Shown here: positions 36,509 to 44,409 of the stretch, one piece after another
Numbering within the stretch: position 1 is the stretch's first letter
How the letters are laid out: each line of letters starts with the position of its first letter
From: Cutibacterium equinum
GTDB taxonomy: Bacteria; Actinomycetota; Actinomycetes; Propionibacteriales; Propionibacteriaceae
Reading direction: 5' to 3'
Assembly (NCBI RefSeq): GCF_028021195.1
Contig: NZ_CP115668.1
Span: 1,984,001 to 2,048,000 of the forward strand
DNA: 64,000 nt
The notes under the pieces: generated by a model
Database searches by the model: none
What the model saw: the letters and a program-made list of their open reading frames with translations, nothing else
Told to the model about the DNA's origin: nothing
Made by a program: the position numbers and the translations under genes

Positions 36509-38644
36509 TCATGGCCTCGATGCGCGCTGGGCCCACCACGACGCGACCAGCACACCGATGAGGCTGACGACCACCAAACCGAGGGCGATCCCGAGCAGCA
36601 TCCCGAGCCGGTACACCGTCACACCCATACCCATCCCGATCATCGCGAACAGCACCGCACCGGCGGCACCGACGGGAACACCGACGAGGATGGGCAGGGT
36701 GACGCTCCACAGGTGGGTCCGTGCCGCCTCCGTCGGGGTCAGGCCAACCGGCAGTAGGTTCCTCTCAGTCCACGTCGCCATGATCGCCTGATCACCCAGC
36801 TCGCGCAGGATGACGACCGAGCCGACGAGGACCGCGCACCCCAGGCCAAGGGCGAACCAGTCGGTCCCCGGATGCCGGTACTGCTGTACACCCATGACTT
36901 TCGTGACGTTGGGCGCAGCCAGACCGTCGACGGCTCCGAGGACATCAACGTCGCGGTTGCCTCGAGGTGCGCTGACGAGAACTCGATCAGCGGCATGCCG
37001 ACCAGTCCCAGCGCCCAGGATCGCGTCGACGGGGGCGTCCTTGACGGTGGCCCGGGAGGAATCGCAGCGCACCATACCGGTCGGTGCGCCGGTGAGCTGG
37101 CCGAACTGCTCACAGGTGAGCCCGATCGCGGTCGCGACCACGGGCTGGGTCACCTCGTCGGGATCGTCGGGACCGACTGCGGCCACCGACATCCCGCGCG
37201 CCCGCAACTGTCTAGTCACCTCGGTCACGTCTGTGGGGTGAGGGTCCTGCCAGCGCAGCATCCACACCTCACGCGATGAGTCCGGGAGCTCGAGAGCCGG
37301 CGGTTGGGCTGTGCCGAGGAACAGGGCGGAGCCCGACCCCAGGAGGAACATCAACGCCCCGATAATTCCCCCGACCCGGGTGAGCCCTCGTACGCTGCCA
37401 CGCAGGCGCCGGCAGGCAAGCCACAGGGCAGGCGACCCCGCATTCTCGAGTCTGCGACCAATGATCTCCACGAGCCCACCGACACCCGACGGTAGGGCGA
37501 CAAGGCTCAGGCCGCCTCCGACGAACAAGAGGATGACCGACAAGGAGGACGCGAACGCGTCAGAGATGAGGAAGGTCACTGCCGAGCCGAGCATCATGAT
37601 GACAAATCCGCTCGTCAGCAGGAGGATCGGCCACCTTGTACGGCCTCGGTGGACCGTATGACGACGCCGCAAACCTTGACGATCGCGGTCTGGATCGACC
37701 CCGATCACCGATGCCAGCACCGTGACCACCTCGACGACGACCAGGACGAGGACGGCTGCCGCCCATGAGGCTCTGAAACCGTTTGGTAACAGTTCGGCGT
37801 CAACCAGGGGAAGGTCCCGGATCCCCGAGATCACAAGCAGCCATGCGATACCGCCGACCATCGCGCCGAGGAAGGCCAGGACACCGTTCTCGGCCGCCAA
37901 CAGAAGCCGAATCCGACCGACCCGAACCCCCTGACGCCACATGCCGTCGATCCGGCGGTCCCGCTGCGGGGAGAAGGATCTCACGGCCCCGATCATGACG
38001 AGGACCCCCGGCAGCGCCAGCAGGACGAGGCCGCCCCACCCGGCGACCTGGCGGGTCGGCATGTCCAAGGTCGTCTCCACCCAGGGGTACCGATCCCCCA
38101 TCGTGTGGTATCCGGAGATCATGACGTCGGCGGTAATGTGGCGACCCAATGGCGGACGCGCGATGACGTACGCCTCACTGCGGGATGCCAAGGCGTCGTC
38201 GCCGATCGTCCCACCCGGGCCGGTGCCCACCGTCGACGCGCGAAGCCCGAAGTCCTTGGCAGCCAAGCCATGTCTGACGATGCCCGGCGAGACGACGGCT
38301 GTTCCGGGGGCAGGCAGCCGGGAGAGGCCTGGGGGCACCAAGGCGGCGTCGTTCTCATGTCCGGCACGTGGCTCGATCCATATCACCGGCACCTGCCCCA
38401 GCCCGGCCTCGACGGGCAGGGTTGTCGTCAGGGCCGCAGCCTCGAGCTCTTTCGAATCGGCCAGGACGGGATGACGAGCCTCGACGTGGTCGCTGACCGT
38501 GTTGCCGATGGTCATGAGAGCCGAGGCTGCGAGCAGGGCGACGCTCGCCACAGCGGCAGCAAGCACCATCGCGATCTGATGCCAGCGGTGCGCGCGATGT
38601 CGGGAGAAGGCGAAGAGGGCGGCGGTCCGCAGGAAGGTACTCAT
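36509..38644 (-). CDS. FtsX/MacB-type ABC transporter permease
   Basis: The 711-residue membrane protein has an N-terminal transmembrane segment (ALLAASALMTIGNTV), a first extracytoplasmic domain to about residue 190, a group of transmembrane segments (WGGLVLLALPGVLVMIGAVRS onward) and a last FtsX-like bundle (VGVPVGAAGAVLFAMIGMGMG). This is the layout of exporters such as MacB and lipoprotein translocases. Its ATG overlaps the stop of the ATPase gene by four bases (ATGA). The substrate is unknown; no two-component system lies alongside. Confidence 0.82.
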   Translation of the reverse strand: MSTFLRTAALFAFSRHRAHRWHQIAMVLAAAVASVALLAASALMTIGNTVSDHVEARHPVLADSKELEAAALTTTLPVEAGLGQVPVIWIEPRAGHENDAALVPPGLSRLPAPGTAVVSPGIVRHGLAAKDFGLRASTVGTGPGGTIGDDALASRSEAYVIARPPLGRHITADVMISGYHTMGDRYPWVETTLDMPTRQVAGWGGLVLLALPGVLVMIGAVRSFSPQRDRRIDGMWRQGVRVGRIRLLLAAENGVLAFLGAMVGGIAWLLVISGIRDLPLVDAELLPNGFRASWAAAVLVLVVVEVVTVLASVIGVDPDRDRQGLRRRHTVHRGRTRWPILLLTSGFVIMMLGSAVTFLISDAFASSLSVILLFVGGGLSLVALPSGVGGLVEIIGRRLENAGSPALWLACRRLRGSVRGLTRVGGIIGALMFLLGSGSALFLGTAQPPALELPDSSREVWMLRWQDPHPTDVTEVTRQLRARGMSVAAVGPDDPDEVTQPVVATAIGLTCEQFGQLTGAPTGMVRCDSSRATVKDAPVDAILGAGTGRHAADRVLVSAPRGNRDVDVLGAVDGLAAPNVTKVMGVQQYRHPGTDWFALGLGCAVLVGSVVILRELGDQAIMATWTERNLLPVGLTPTEAARTHLWSVTLPILVGVPVGAAGAVLFAMIGMGMGVTVYRLGMLLGIALGLVVVSLIGVLVASWWAQRASRP

Positions 38645-39300
38645 CGGATCACTGACAGGTCAACGTTCCGGTCACAGCGATTGACGACCCGGGCATCATG
38701 GGTGGCAATGATCGCGGCCAATCCGCGAGCTCTCACCTGGTCCACCATCGTCTCGGTCACAGCGTCAACATGCGCCGGGTCCAGATTGGCAGTGGGTTCG
38801 TCGGCCACCAGGACGTGGGCCTGCGGCCGGCAGAACGCCCGCGCCAACGACACCCGCTGCGCCTCACCACCCGACAGGTCGGTGGTCCTACGGTGCGCCA
38901 AGTGCTCAATGCCGACTCCAGCGAGGCACTCAGTGGCCTCGTGAAGGGCCCTCGAGCGCTCCACTCCGTCGAAGATGCGCACCAAGGCGACGTTCTCGAC
39001 AACCGTGAGCTCGTCCATGAGATAGGGGTCCTGGTTCGACACCCCAATGTGGCGGCGTCGCACGTCGGCGCGTTGTCGACTCGTCGATGTGGAGTCAAGG
39101 ACCGTGCGGGCGATCGTCACCCGGCCAGCAGTGATCCTCCGCAATCCGGTGACCAAGGAGAGCAGGCTCGTCTTACCCGACCCGCTGGGACCGGTGAGGG
39201 CGATGATCTCCCCGGGCTCAATGCGAAGGTCGAAGGAGTCGATGAGCACCTCCTCACCTGGGCAGACGCGCAGACCCTCAATGACGACGGCATCAACCAT
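38641..39300 (-). CDS. ABC transporter ATPase (MacB/LolD-type)
   Basis: The 219-residue ATPase has Walker A ALTGPSGSGKTSLLSLV, a Q-loop with VSNQDPYLMDELT, signature LSGGEAQRVSLARAF, Walker B VLVADEPTANLDP and switch His in IIATHDAR. It is the size of stand-alone MacB-type ATPases. ATG 39300 is favoured over the GTG two codons upstream because it gives a normal gap to AGGGG. It is coupled to the permease by a four-base overlap. Confidence 0.92.
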   Translation of the reverse strand: MVDAVVIEGLRVCPGEEVLIDSFDLRIEPGEIIALTGPSGSGKTSLLSLVTGLRRITAGRVTIARTVLDSTSTSRQRADVRRRHIGVSNQDPYLMDELTVVENVALVRIFDGVERSRALHEATECLAGVGIEHLAHRRTTDLSGGEAQRVSLARAFCRPQAHVLVADEPTANLDPAHVDAVTETMVDQVRARGLAAIIATHDARVVNRCDRNVDLSVIR

Positions 39301-39469
39301 TGGCACTCACCCCTTGCGTCAGCCCCTCCCATGACGACGCGAAAGTAGCATGACGCCGTGCCGCAAACCACGACCCACCAGCCGTGTTAACTGAGCGTTC
39401 AACGATTCATCCCTCGTCGTCGCCCAAGCCTTGGTCTCGAGGTGTCGGCCCAGCCGTGCCGGAGCACGA

Positions 39470-39531
39470 AAAATCCCGCCTGGCAAGGAAACCACCCCCA
39501 CAGGGGCGGAAACCTCGCTGGGCGGGATTTT
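39470..39531. terminator. Bidirectional terminator after class II aldolase
   Basis: Outer arms AAAATCCCGCC (39470-39480) and GGCGGGATTTT (39521-39531) are exact complements, so the hairpin ends in a T run on either strand. The 40-nt loop is GC-rich. It lies between the aldolase stop and the ABC exporter promoter region. Confidence 0.7.
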
Positions 39532-39548
39532 CCTACCTATCTCAGGTC

Positions 39549-40574
39549 TCAGGCGTTGACCGAGGTGCCCTTCGAGCCAAGACGCTCACAGGCCTCGATG
39601 ACGCGGGCAGCCATGCCAGCCTCAGCCTTCTTGCCCCACGAGCGCGGGTCGTACATCTTCTTGTTGCCGACCTCACCGTCAATCTTCAACATGCCGCTGT
39701 AGTTGGAGAACATGTGATCGACGACCGGACGCGAGAAGGCGTACTGGGTATCGGTGTCGACGTTCATCTTGATGACGCCGTAGGACACCGCGTCAGCGAT
39801 CTCCTGAGCGGTGGAGCCGGAGCCACCGTGGAAGACGAGGTCGAACGGCTTGTCCTTGCCGTACTTCTTGCCGCACTCGTCCTGGATCTCCTTGAGGATC
39901 TCCGGACGCAGCTTGACGAAACCGGGCTTGTAGGCGCCGTGGACGTTGCCGAAGGTGAGGGCGGTGATGTAGCGGCCCTTCTCCCCCAGGCCGAGGACCT
40001 CGAGGGTACGCATGCCGTCAGCGACGGTGGTGTACAGCTTCTCGTTGATCTCGCCCGTGACGCCGTCTTCCTCGCCACCAACAGCGCCCACCTCGATCTC
40101 GAGGATCAGCTTGGCCTTCGAGGTGCGCGAGAGCAGCTCCTCGGCGATCTGCAGGTTCTCCTCGACCTCGATGGCCGAGCCGTCCCACATGTGGGAGTTG
40201 AACAGCGGGTCCTGGCCCTTGTCGACACGCTCCTGCGAGATGGCGATGAGCGGGTTGACGTACTTGTCCAGCTTCTCCTTCTGGCAGTGGTCAGTGTGCA
40301 GGGCCACGTTGACCGGGTAGTTCTTGGCGACGACGTGGGCGTACTCGGCCAGAGCAACCGCACCAGTCACCATGTCCTTGACCTTCTGACCCGACAGGTA
40401 CTCAGCGCCACCGGTGGAGATCTGGATGATGCCGTCGGAACCAGCCTCAGTGAAGCCCTGAAGGGCAGCGTTGAGGGTCTGGGAAGAGGTCACGTTGATG
40501 GCCGGGTACGCGAAGCCCTTTTCCTTCGCGCGATCGATCATCTCGCCGTAAACCTCGGGTGTTGCGATGGGCAT
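39549..40574 (-). CDS. fbaA: Class II fructose-bisphosphate aldolase
   Basis: The 341-residue zinc enzyme splits fructose 1,6-bisphosphate in glycolysis and runs in reverse in gluconeogenesis. Zinc ligands are in [43 protein letters not shown] and [27 protein letters not shown] is the phosphate-binding strand. The start [20 protein letters not shown] and length match actinobacterial enzymes. AGGAAGG precedes the ATG. A second, unrelated class I aldolase is at 54.6 kb. Confidence 0.96.
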   Translation of the reverse strand: MPIATPEVYGEMIDRAKEKGFAYPAINVTSSQTLNAALQGFTEAGSDGIIQISTGGAEYLSGQKVKDMVTGAVALAEYAHVVAKNYPVNVALHTDHCQKEKLDKYVNPLIAISQERVDKGQDPLFNSHMWDGSAIEVEENLQIAEELLSRTSKAKLILEIEVGAVGGEEDGVTGEINEKLYTTVADGMRTLEVLGLGEKGRYITALTFGNVHGAYKPGFVKLRPEILKEIQDECGKKYGKDKPFDLVFHGGSGSTAQEIADAVSYGVIKMNVDTDTQYAFSRPVVDHMFSNYSGMLKIDGEVGNKKMYDPRSWGKKAEAGMAARVIEACERLGSKGTSVNA

Positions 40575-40683
40575 ATTGGGCCTTCCTGTATGAACTCACG
40601 ATGACGAAAGCCCATTCTTCCGCATTTCCCCAGTGATGTCAGTCCGGGTACTCGGCGCGCTCACAAGTGCTGCGCAACGGGCG

Positions 40684-41274
40684 TCAGTCGGCGGTGTCAA
40701 CCCCCGCGTGTTCTATGCGTACCCGACCCTCGGAAGCCGTTGAGACTGCGGCGTCAATATCGGCTAGTGGGCGATCCAGCCACGACAGCGGAACCTCCCA
40801 CTGACGGCCGTCGACAGCGCGGACGACGAGCCCAGGCCCCGATCCCACCGACGAGCCACCCACCTTGATCGACGCCATGTCCTTCCAGTCGATCTGGTCC
40901 ATGGCCGATGTGGCCGAATCACCCTTTCCGGTGCGCAGCATCCGTCGCAGCCCCAATCCATCGGAGGTGACGATGAGGGCTGGCCCTTCCCCGACGTCGA
41001 GGAGGTCCTTGCGCGCGGCGTGCAGGCGAAGATTCTGGATGACGAAGAGCACCAGGAACAGCACCACCCAGGCGCCGAGCATCCACATGACGGTGGACAG
41101 TTCAAAGGCGTCGGCGGCCAACGCCCACAGCAGGCCGCCGATGATGACGACGACGAGGGCCTGTACAGCCAGGCGGAATCTCGTCGCGTGGTGGTGGGCA
41201 ACCCGGGAGGCACTTGGTACTGGATTGAACGTCACTACCAGCCGTGTTGGGTCCTCAGTGGGTTGTGTGCTCAT
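40684..41274 (-). CDS. Small membrane protein with a PH-like C-terminal domain
   Basis: The 196-residue protein has two closely spaced hydrophobic helices (LAVQALVVVIIGGLLWALAA and MWMLGAWVVLFLVLFVIQNL), then a cytoplasmic beta-rich part (ALIVTSDGLGLRRM ... IDWKDMASIKVG ... WEVPLSWLD) that resembles bacterial PH-like domains. No function can be named. Its ATG overlaps the methyltransferase stop by four bases, so the two are co-translated. Confidence 0.72.
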   Translation of the reverse strand: MSTQPTEDPTRLVVTFNPVPSASRVAHHHATRFRLAVQALVVVIIGGLLWALAADAFELSTVMWMLGAWVVLFLVLFVIQNLRLHAARKDLLDVGEGPALIVTSDGLGLRRMLRTGKGDSATSAMDQIDWKDMASIKVGGSSVGSGPGLVVRAVDGRQWEVPLSWLDRPLADIDAAVSTASEGRVRIEHAGVDTAD

Positions 41275-41903
41275 GGGACGAGCCTAGGGGGTCTCGGCCT
41301 CCCAGGTCTGTCGGTGGGTGGGTTTGGAGCGTCGCGCCACTGGGTCGTCCAGGCGTACATGGCGATCGCGGCAGCGGCCCCCGCATTCATCGACCGCGTC
41401 GATCCGTACTGGGTGATGGCGACCAGATGGTCACACCCCGCGACGACCTCGTCGGTCAGCCCAGGGCCTTCTGACCCGAAGACCAGGCAGCAGTCCTGGG
41501 GGAGCTGTGCGGTTTCCAGCGGCACCGATCCAGGCAGGTTGTCCACGCCGACCGGGGTGACGCCGTGCTCGTCAAGCCACGCCAGGAAGGTGGGGACGTC
41601 CGGGTGATGGTAGACGTGCAGGTACCGATCGGTCACCATCGCACCGCGTCGATTCCAGCGTCGTCGTCCCAGAATGTGCACAGCCGCAACGTTGAAGGCA
41701 TTTGCAGTACGCACCACGGAACCGATGTTGAAGTCATGTTCCCAGTTCTGGATGGCCACGTGGAGCCGAGAACGCTGGGCGTCGAGGTCAGCGACGATGG
41801 CCTCCATCGTCCAATATCGATACCGGTCAATGACATTGCGTCGATCCCCTGACGCCAACAATTCCCGATCGAGTCTTGGGTCATCGGGCCACGGTTCGGG
41901 CAT
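41271..41903 (-). CDS. SpoU/TrmH-family RNA 2'-O-methyltransferase
   Basis: The enzyme has about 210 residues and a SPOUT knot fold. QNWEHDFNIGSVVRTANAFN is motif 1 (with its catalytic Arg), LVFGSEGPGLTDEVV is motif 2 and ITQYGSTRSMNAGAAAAIAMY is motif 3, all three intact. It would methylate a ribose in tRNA or rRNA. The open frame extends to a GTG at 41993, but ATG 41903 is preferred because AGGAG stands nine bases before it and it leaves room for a promoter of the divergent DedA gene. The exact target nucleotide is unknown. Confidence 0.88.
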   Translation of the reverse strand: MPEPWPDDPRLDRELLASGDRRNVIDRYRYWTMEAIVADLDAQRSRLHVAIQNWEHDFNIGSVVRTANAFNVAAVHILGRRRWNRRGAMVTDRYLHVYHHPDVPTFLAWLDEHGVTPVGVDNLPGSVPLETAQLPQDCCLVFGSEGPGLTDEVVAGCDHLVAITQYGSTRSMNAGAAAAIAMYAWTTQWRDAPNPPTDRPGRPRPPRLVP

Positions 41904-42016
41904 CGGCCCGACTCCTACGACTGTGGTCGTTTTCTGGCCGGGAATCTCCAGTGAGGGGGCCTGGGCGAGGTCATCGTCGGTCTGGGCACACACGAACCAA
42001 AGATAGTCTTGACCCC

Positions 42017-42745
42017 ATGCCGAGTCTCCTCATGACCCTCCCCGCCCTGCTCACCCCCGCCTGGATGGACCCCCAAGCCATCATCGAGGGCGCCGGTGCT
42101 GCAGCCCTGTGGATCGTCGCGCCGATCGTCTTCGCAGAATGCGGCCTGGCCGTGTTCTTCATGCCCGGAGACTCCCTGCTCTTCGCCCTGGGGATGTTTG
42201 CCGCCGTGGGCGTCAACTCCTCCGCCCCTCTGGTCCACTACGGACCTCCGGTGACGACCCTCATCATCGTCAACCTCGTCCTCATCATCTGCGCCATCGC
42301 CGGAAACATCTGCGGTTACTGGATCGGCTACGTGGTGGGCCCCAAGCTCTTCCGGGAGCGGGAAGGGTTCATGGGCAAGGTGTTCTCGCCCAAGCACGTC
42401 GACACCACTCACGACTTCTTCCGCAAGCACGGGTCAGTGGCCCTCATCCTGGCCCGCTTCGTGCCGATCGTGCGCACCTTCGTGACGATGATTGCCGGTG
42501 TGGGTCGGATGACCTTCCGCAAATACATCAGCTACACGGCCATCGGTGGCGTTCTCTGGGTGCTCATCGCCGTCCAGGCTGGGTACTTCCTGGGGCAGAT
42601 CCCCGTCATCCGAGACAACTTCGAGGCGGCGCTACTCCTCATCATCGTGGTGTCGGTGCTGCCGATGGTCTTCGAGTGGCTCAAGGCCCGCCGCAAGGGC
42701 CAGGCCAGTCGTCCTCAGTCGGCGGAGCGTTCCAGCGTCGAGTGA
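42017..42745 (+). CDS. DedA family membrane protein
   Basis: The 242-residue DedA/SNARE-associated protein has about five hydrophobic segments. The conserved pair is in VFFMPGDSLLFALGMFA and the cytoplasmic motif FFRKHGSVALILARFVPIVRTFVTMIAGVGRM is intact, with the essential Arg residues of the family. DedA proteins recycle lipid carriers such as undecaprenyl phosphate or flip phospholipids. The C-terminal 20 residues are basic and polar. It is divergent from the methyltransferase and ends at a hairpin. Confidence 0.93.
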   Translation: MPSLLMTLPALLTPAWMDPQAIIEGAGAAALWIVAPIVFAECGLAVFFMPGDSLLFALGMFAAVGVNSSAPLVHYGPPVTTLIIVNLVLIICAIAGNICGYWIGYVVGPKLFREREGFMGKVFSPKHVDTTHDFFRKHGSVALILARFVPIVRTFVTMIAGVGRMTFRKYISYTAIGGVLWVLIAVQAGYFLGQIPVIRDNFEAALLLIIVVSVLPMVFEWLKARRKGQASRPQSAERSSVE

Positions 42746-42760
42746 GGTTGTCGTGACGAG

Positions 42761-42795
42761 GAAGGGCTGGTGCACATCATGCTGACCAGCCCTTC
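42761..42795. terminator. Bidirectional terminator between convergent genes
   Basis: An 11-bp exact stem (GAAGGGCTGGT ... ACCAGCCCTTC) with a 13-nt loop follows the DedA stop by 15 bases and precedes the stop of the membrane protein gene on the other strand. Confidence 0.7.
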
Positions 42796-42830
42796 TCTTG
42801 TTCACTGGGTCGGGTGTTCGTGGGGTTCGC

Positions 42831-43358
42831 TCACCGCGCTGCGGTCTGCCACGGCTGCGTCTGTCCCGGCTCAAGCCAGCCCCCTTCCGGAGGGTTGGCA
42901 ATGGCCTTGTCTCGCTCGGCGATGGCCTTGATCCACGTGTTGACCGGACCGCTCCACACGGTCACCAGCACTCCCATCACCATCATGACCCCGAAGACAT
43001 CGGGATTGGACGCGAACTCGTTGCCTCGCGCCAACGTCCACATCCACAACAGGGAGACCGCCGTGAAAAGGTAACGGTCAATGGCATGGCCGCGACCCAT
43101 CGTCACCGTGAGAACACAACCCGCCAGCGGGATGAGCAGGTATTGCGCCCACGTACCCGATTCCAGGCCCAGGGTGAACGAGTCCATGGGCCCGTCGGGT
43201 GCGTTCCGGCGCCAGCCCCACATGACACAGACGAATAAGATCCACAATGCCGAAATGCCGATGACGACAACCCGCGCCAACACTATGGCCGTCGGCATGG
43301 CTGGAGCTACCGGCAGGTGACCGTACTCGGGCTTGTTGTCAGGGCTGGAAGTGGCCAT
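42831..43358 (-). CDS. Hypothetical four-helix membrane protein
   Basis: The 175-residue protein has four hydrophobic stretches: AIVLARVVVIGISALWILFV, QYLLIPLAGCVLTVTMG, YLFTAVSLLWMWTL and FGVMMVMGVLVTVWSG. The N-terminus is polar and the C-terminus (PPEGGWLEPGQTQPWQTAAR) is hydrophilic. No family is recognised and no signature residues stand out. It is a single gene between two hairpins or short gaps, so context gives no role. Confidence 0.62.
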   Translation of the reverse strand: MATSSPDNKPEYGHLPVAPAMPTAIVLARVVVIGISALWILFVCVMWGWRRNAPDGPMDSFTLGLESGTWAQYLLIPLAGCVLTVTMGRGHAIDRYLFTAVSLLWMWTLARGNEFASNPDVFGVMMVMGVLVTVWSGPVNTWIKAIAERDKAIANPPEGGWLEPGQTQPWQTAAR

Positions 43359-43409
43359 ACCGCCATCATGTCACCAGGCACAGACGCCGACGACGGTCAG
43401 GCACGCGAC

Positions 43410-44273
43410 TCAGGAGAAGAATGTCGCTCCCCCTGGTGGGCCGGGAGAGGGCTCGACGTCATCGTCACGGAAAGGCTCGGTACCCGCAAGAAGCTTCGTC
43501 AGGGAATCTCCACTGATGAGCCGGAACGGGAAGGCGGCCCCGCTACAGCGTCGCGTCAGCTCCTGGGTGTGCAATGGCCCGTTCGAGCCAGCCAGGATGA
43601 TATTGCCGTAGCGACGCCCCTTGAGGGTCGAGGACTCTGCGGCCAGACAGACGTTGGAGAAGGCTTCCTCGGCTGCCCTGACGACCCGTTTGGTCCAGGT
43701 CAACGGGGCCGAGTCAGCCAAGTTCGCCACGACGATGCCGTCAGCGTGCAAGATTCGCAACACGTCGGTGAAGAACTCGACGGTGACGAGGTCAGCGGGC
43801 ACCCTGGCGCCATCGAAGGCGTCCAGGATGACGACGTCGGCGAAGTCCTCGCGCATCGCAGCGACCCCTGACCGTCCGTCCACGGGGCGCACCTTGATGC
43901 CACAACGAGGCGGGAGAGGAGCCTTGAGACGCACTTCCTCAGTGAGCTCGACGTCGGGTTCACAGACGATTTGTGGACTCGTCGGCCGGGTGAACGCCAC
44001 GTACCGTGCCAGACACATTCCCGCCCCGCCGATGTGAATGACGCGCATCCTCTCCCCCGCCGGACGGTGGAGGTCGAGGTGGTCTGCGATGCGTTCCATG
44101 TAGTCGAACTCGAGACGGGTGGGGTCGTCAGGGTCGATCCAGGACTGGTCGGCGCCACCGATCCGCACGATCCATGCGCCAGGCGTGTCGGGATCAGGCA
44201 CGAGGCGATCGTGCCGCTGGTCGGGGTCAGGGGCAAGCACGGACTCGACCCTATCGAGGCGGTCGACGCACAT
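43410..44273 (-). CDS. Spermidine synthase-like methyltransferase-fold protein
   Basis: This protein of about 287 residues has the Rossmann core of polyamine aminopropyltransferases. MRVIHIGGAGMCLARYVAFT is the nucleotide loop, IKVRPVDGRSGVAAMREDFADVVILDAFDGARVP the acidic and Asp-containing active-site region, and DSLTKLLAG a late strand. True spermidine synthases have DGG and DSTDP-type catalytic motifs; here they are not well kept, so another substrate is likely. Such proteins are common in actinobacteria as single genes. ATG 44273 is a choice; the frame opens 60 bases earlier. Confidence 0.72.
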   Translation of the reverse strand: MCVDRLDRVESVLAPDPDQRHDRLVPDPDTPGAWIVRIGGADQSWIDPDDPTRLEFDYMERIADHLDLHRPAGERMRVIHIGGAGMCLARYVAFTRPTSPQIVCEPDVELTEEVRLKAPLPPRCGIKVRPVDGRSGVAAMREDFADVVILDAFDGARVPADLVTVEFFTDVLRILHADGIVVANLADSAPLTWTKRVVRAAEEAFSNVCLAAESSTLKGRRYGNIILAGSNGPLHTQELTRRCSGAAFPFRLISGDSLTKLLAGTEPFRDDDVEPSPGPPGGATFFS

Positions 44274-44409
44274 CACACCCGCACCGACTGTTCGCCCTCT
44301 CGTATCCCCGCGTTCACAAGGCCGTGGGACCAACGTCTCGCCCGTCTGGTCAGATCAATGGCGGGGCTGTGACGCAGTGTCCAGCCATGAGTGTCGAGGA
44401 GCCATATAC

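Noticed and set aside
33357-36791. A 1144-residue open frame on the plus strand
   Set aside because: It lies opposite the 12S and 5S genes, whose families are certain, and its residue composition (Val/Asp/Leu/Gly-rich without motifs) is that of an antisense shadow in high-GC codons.
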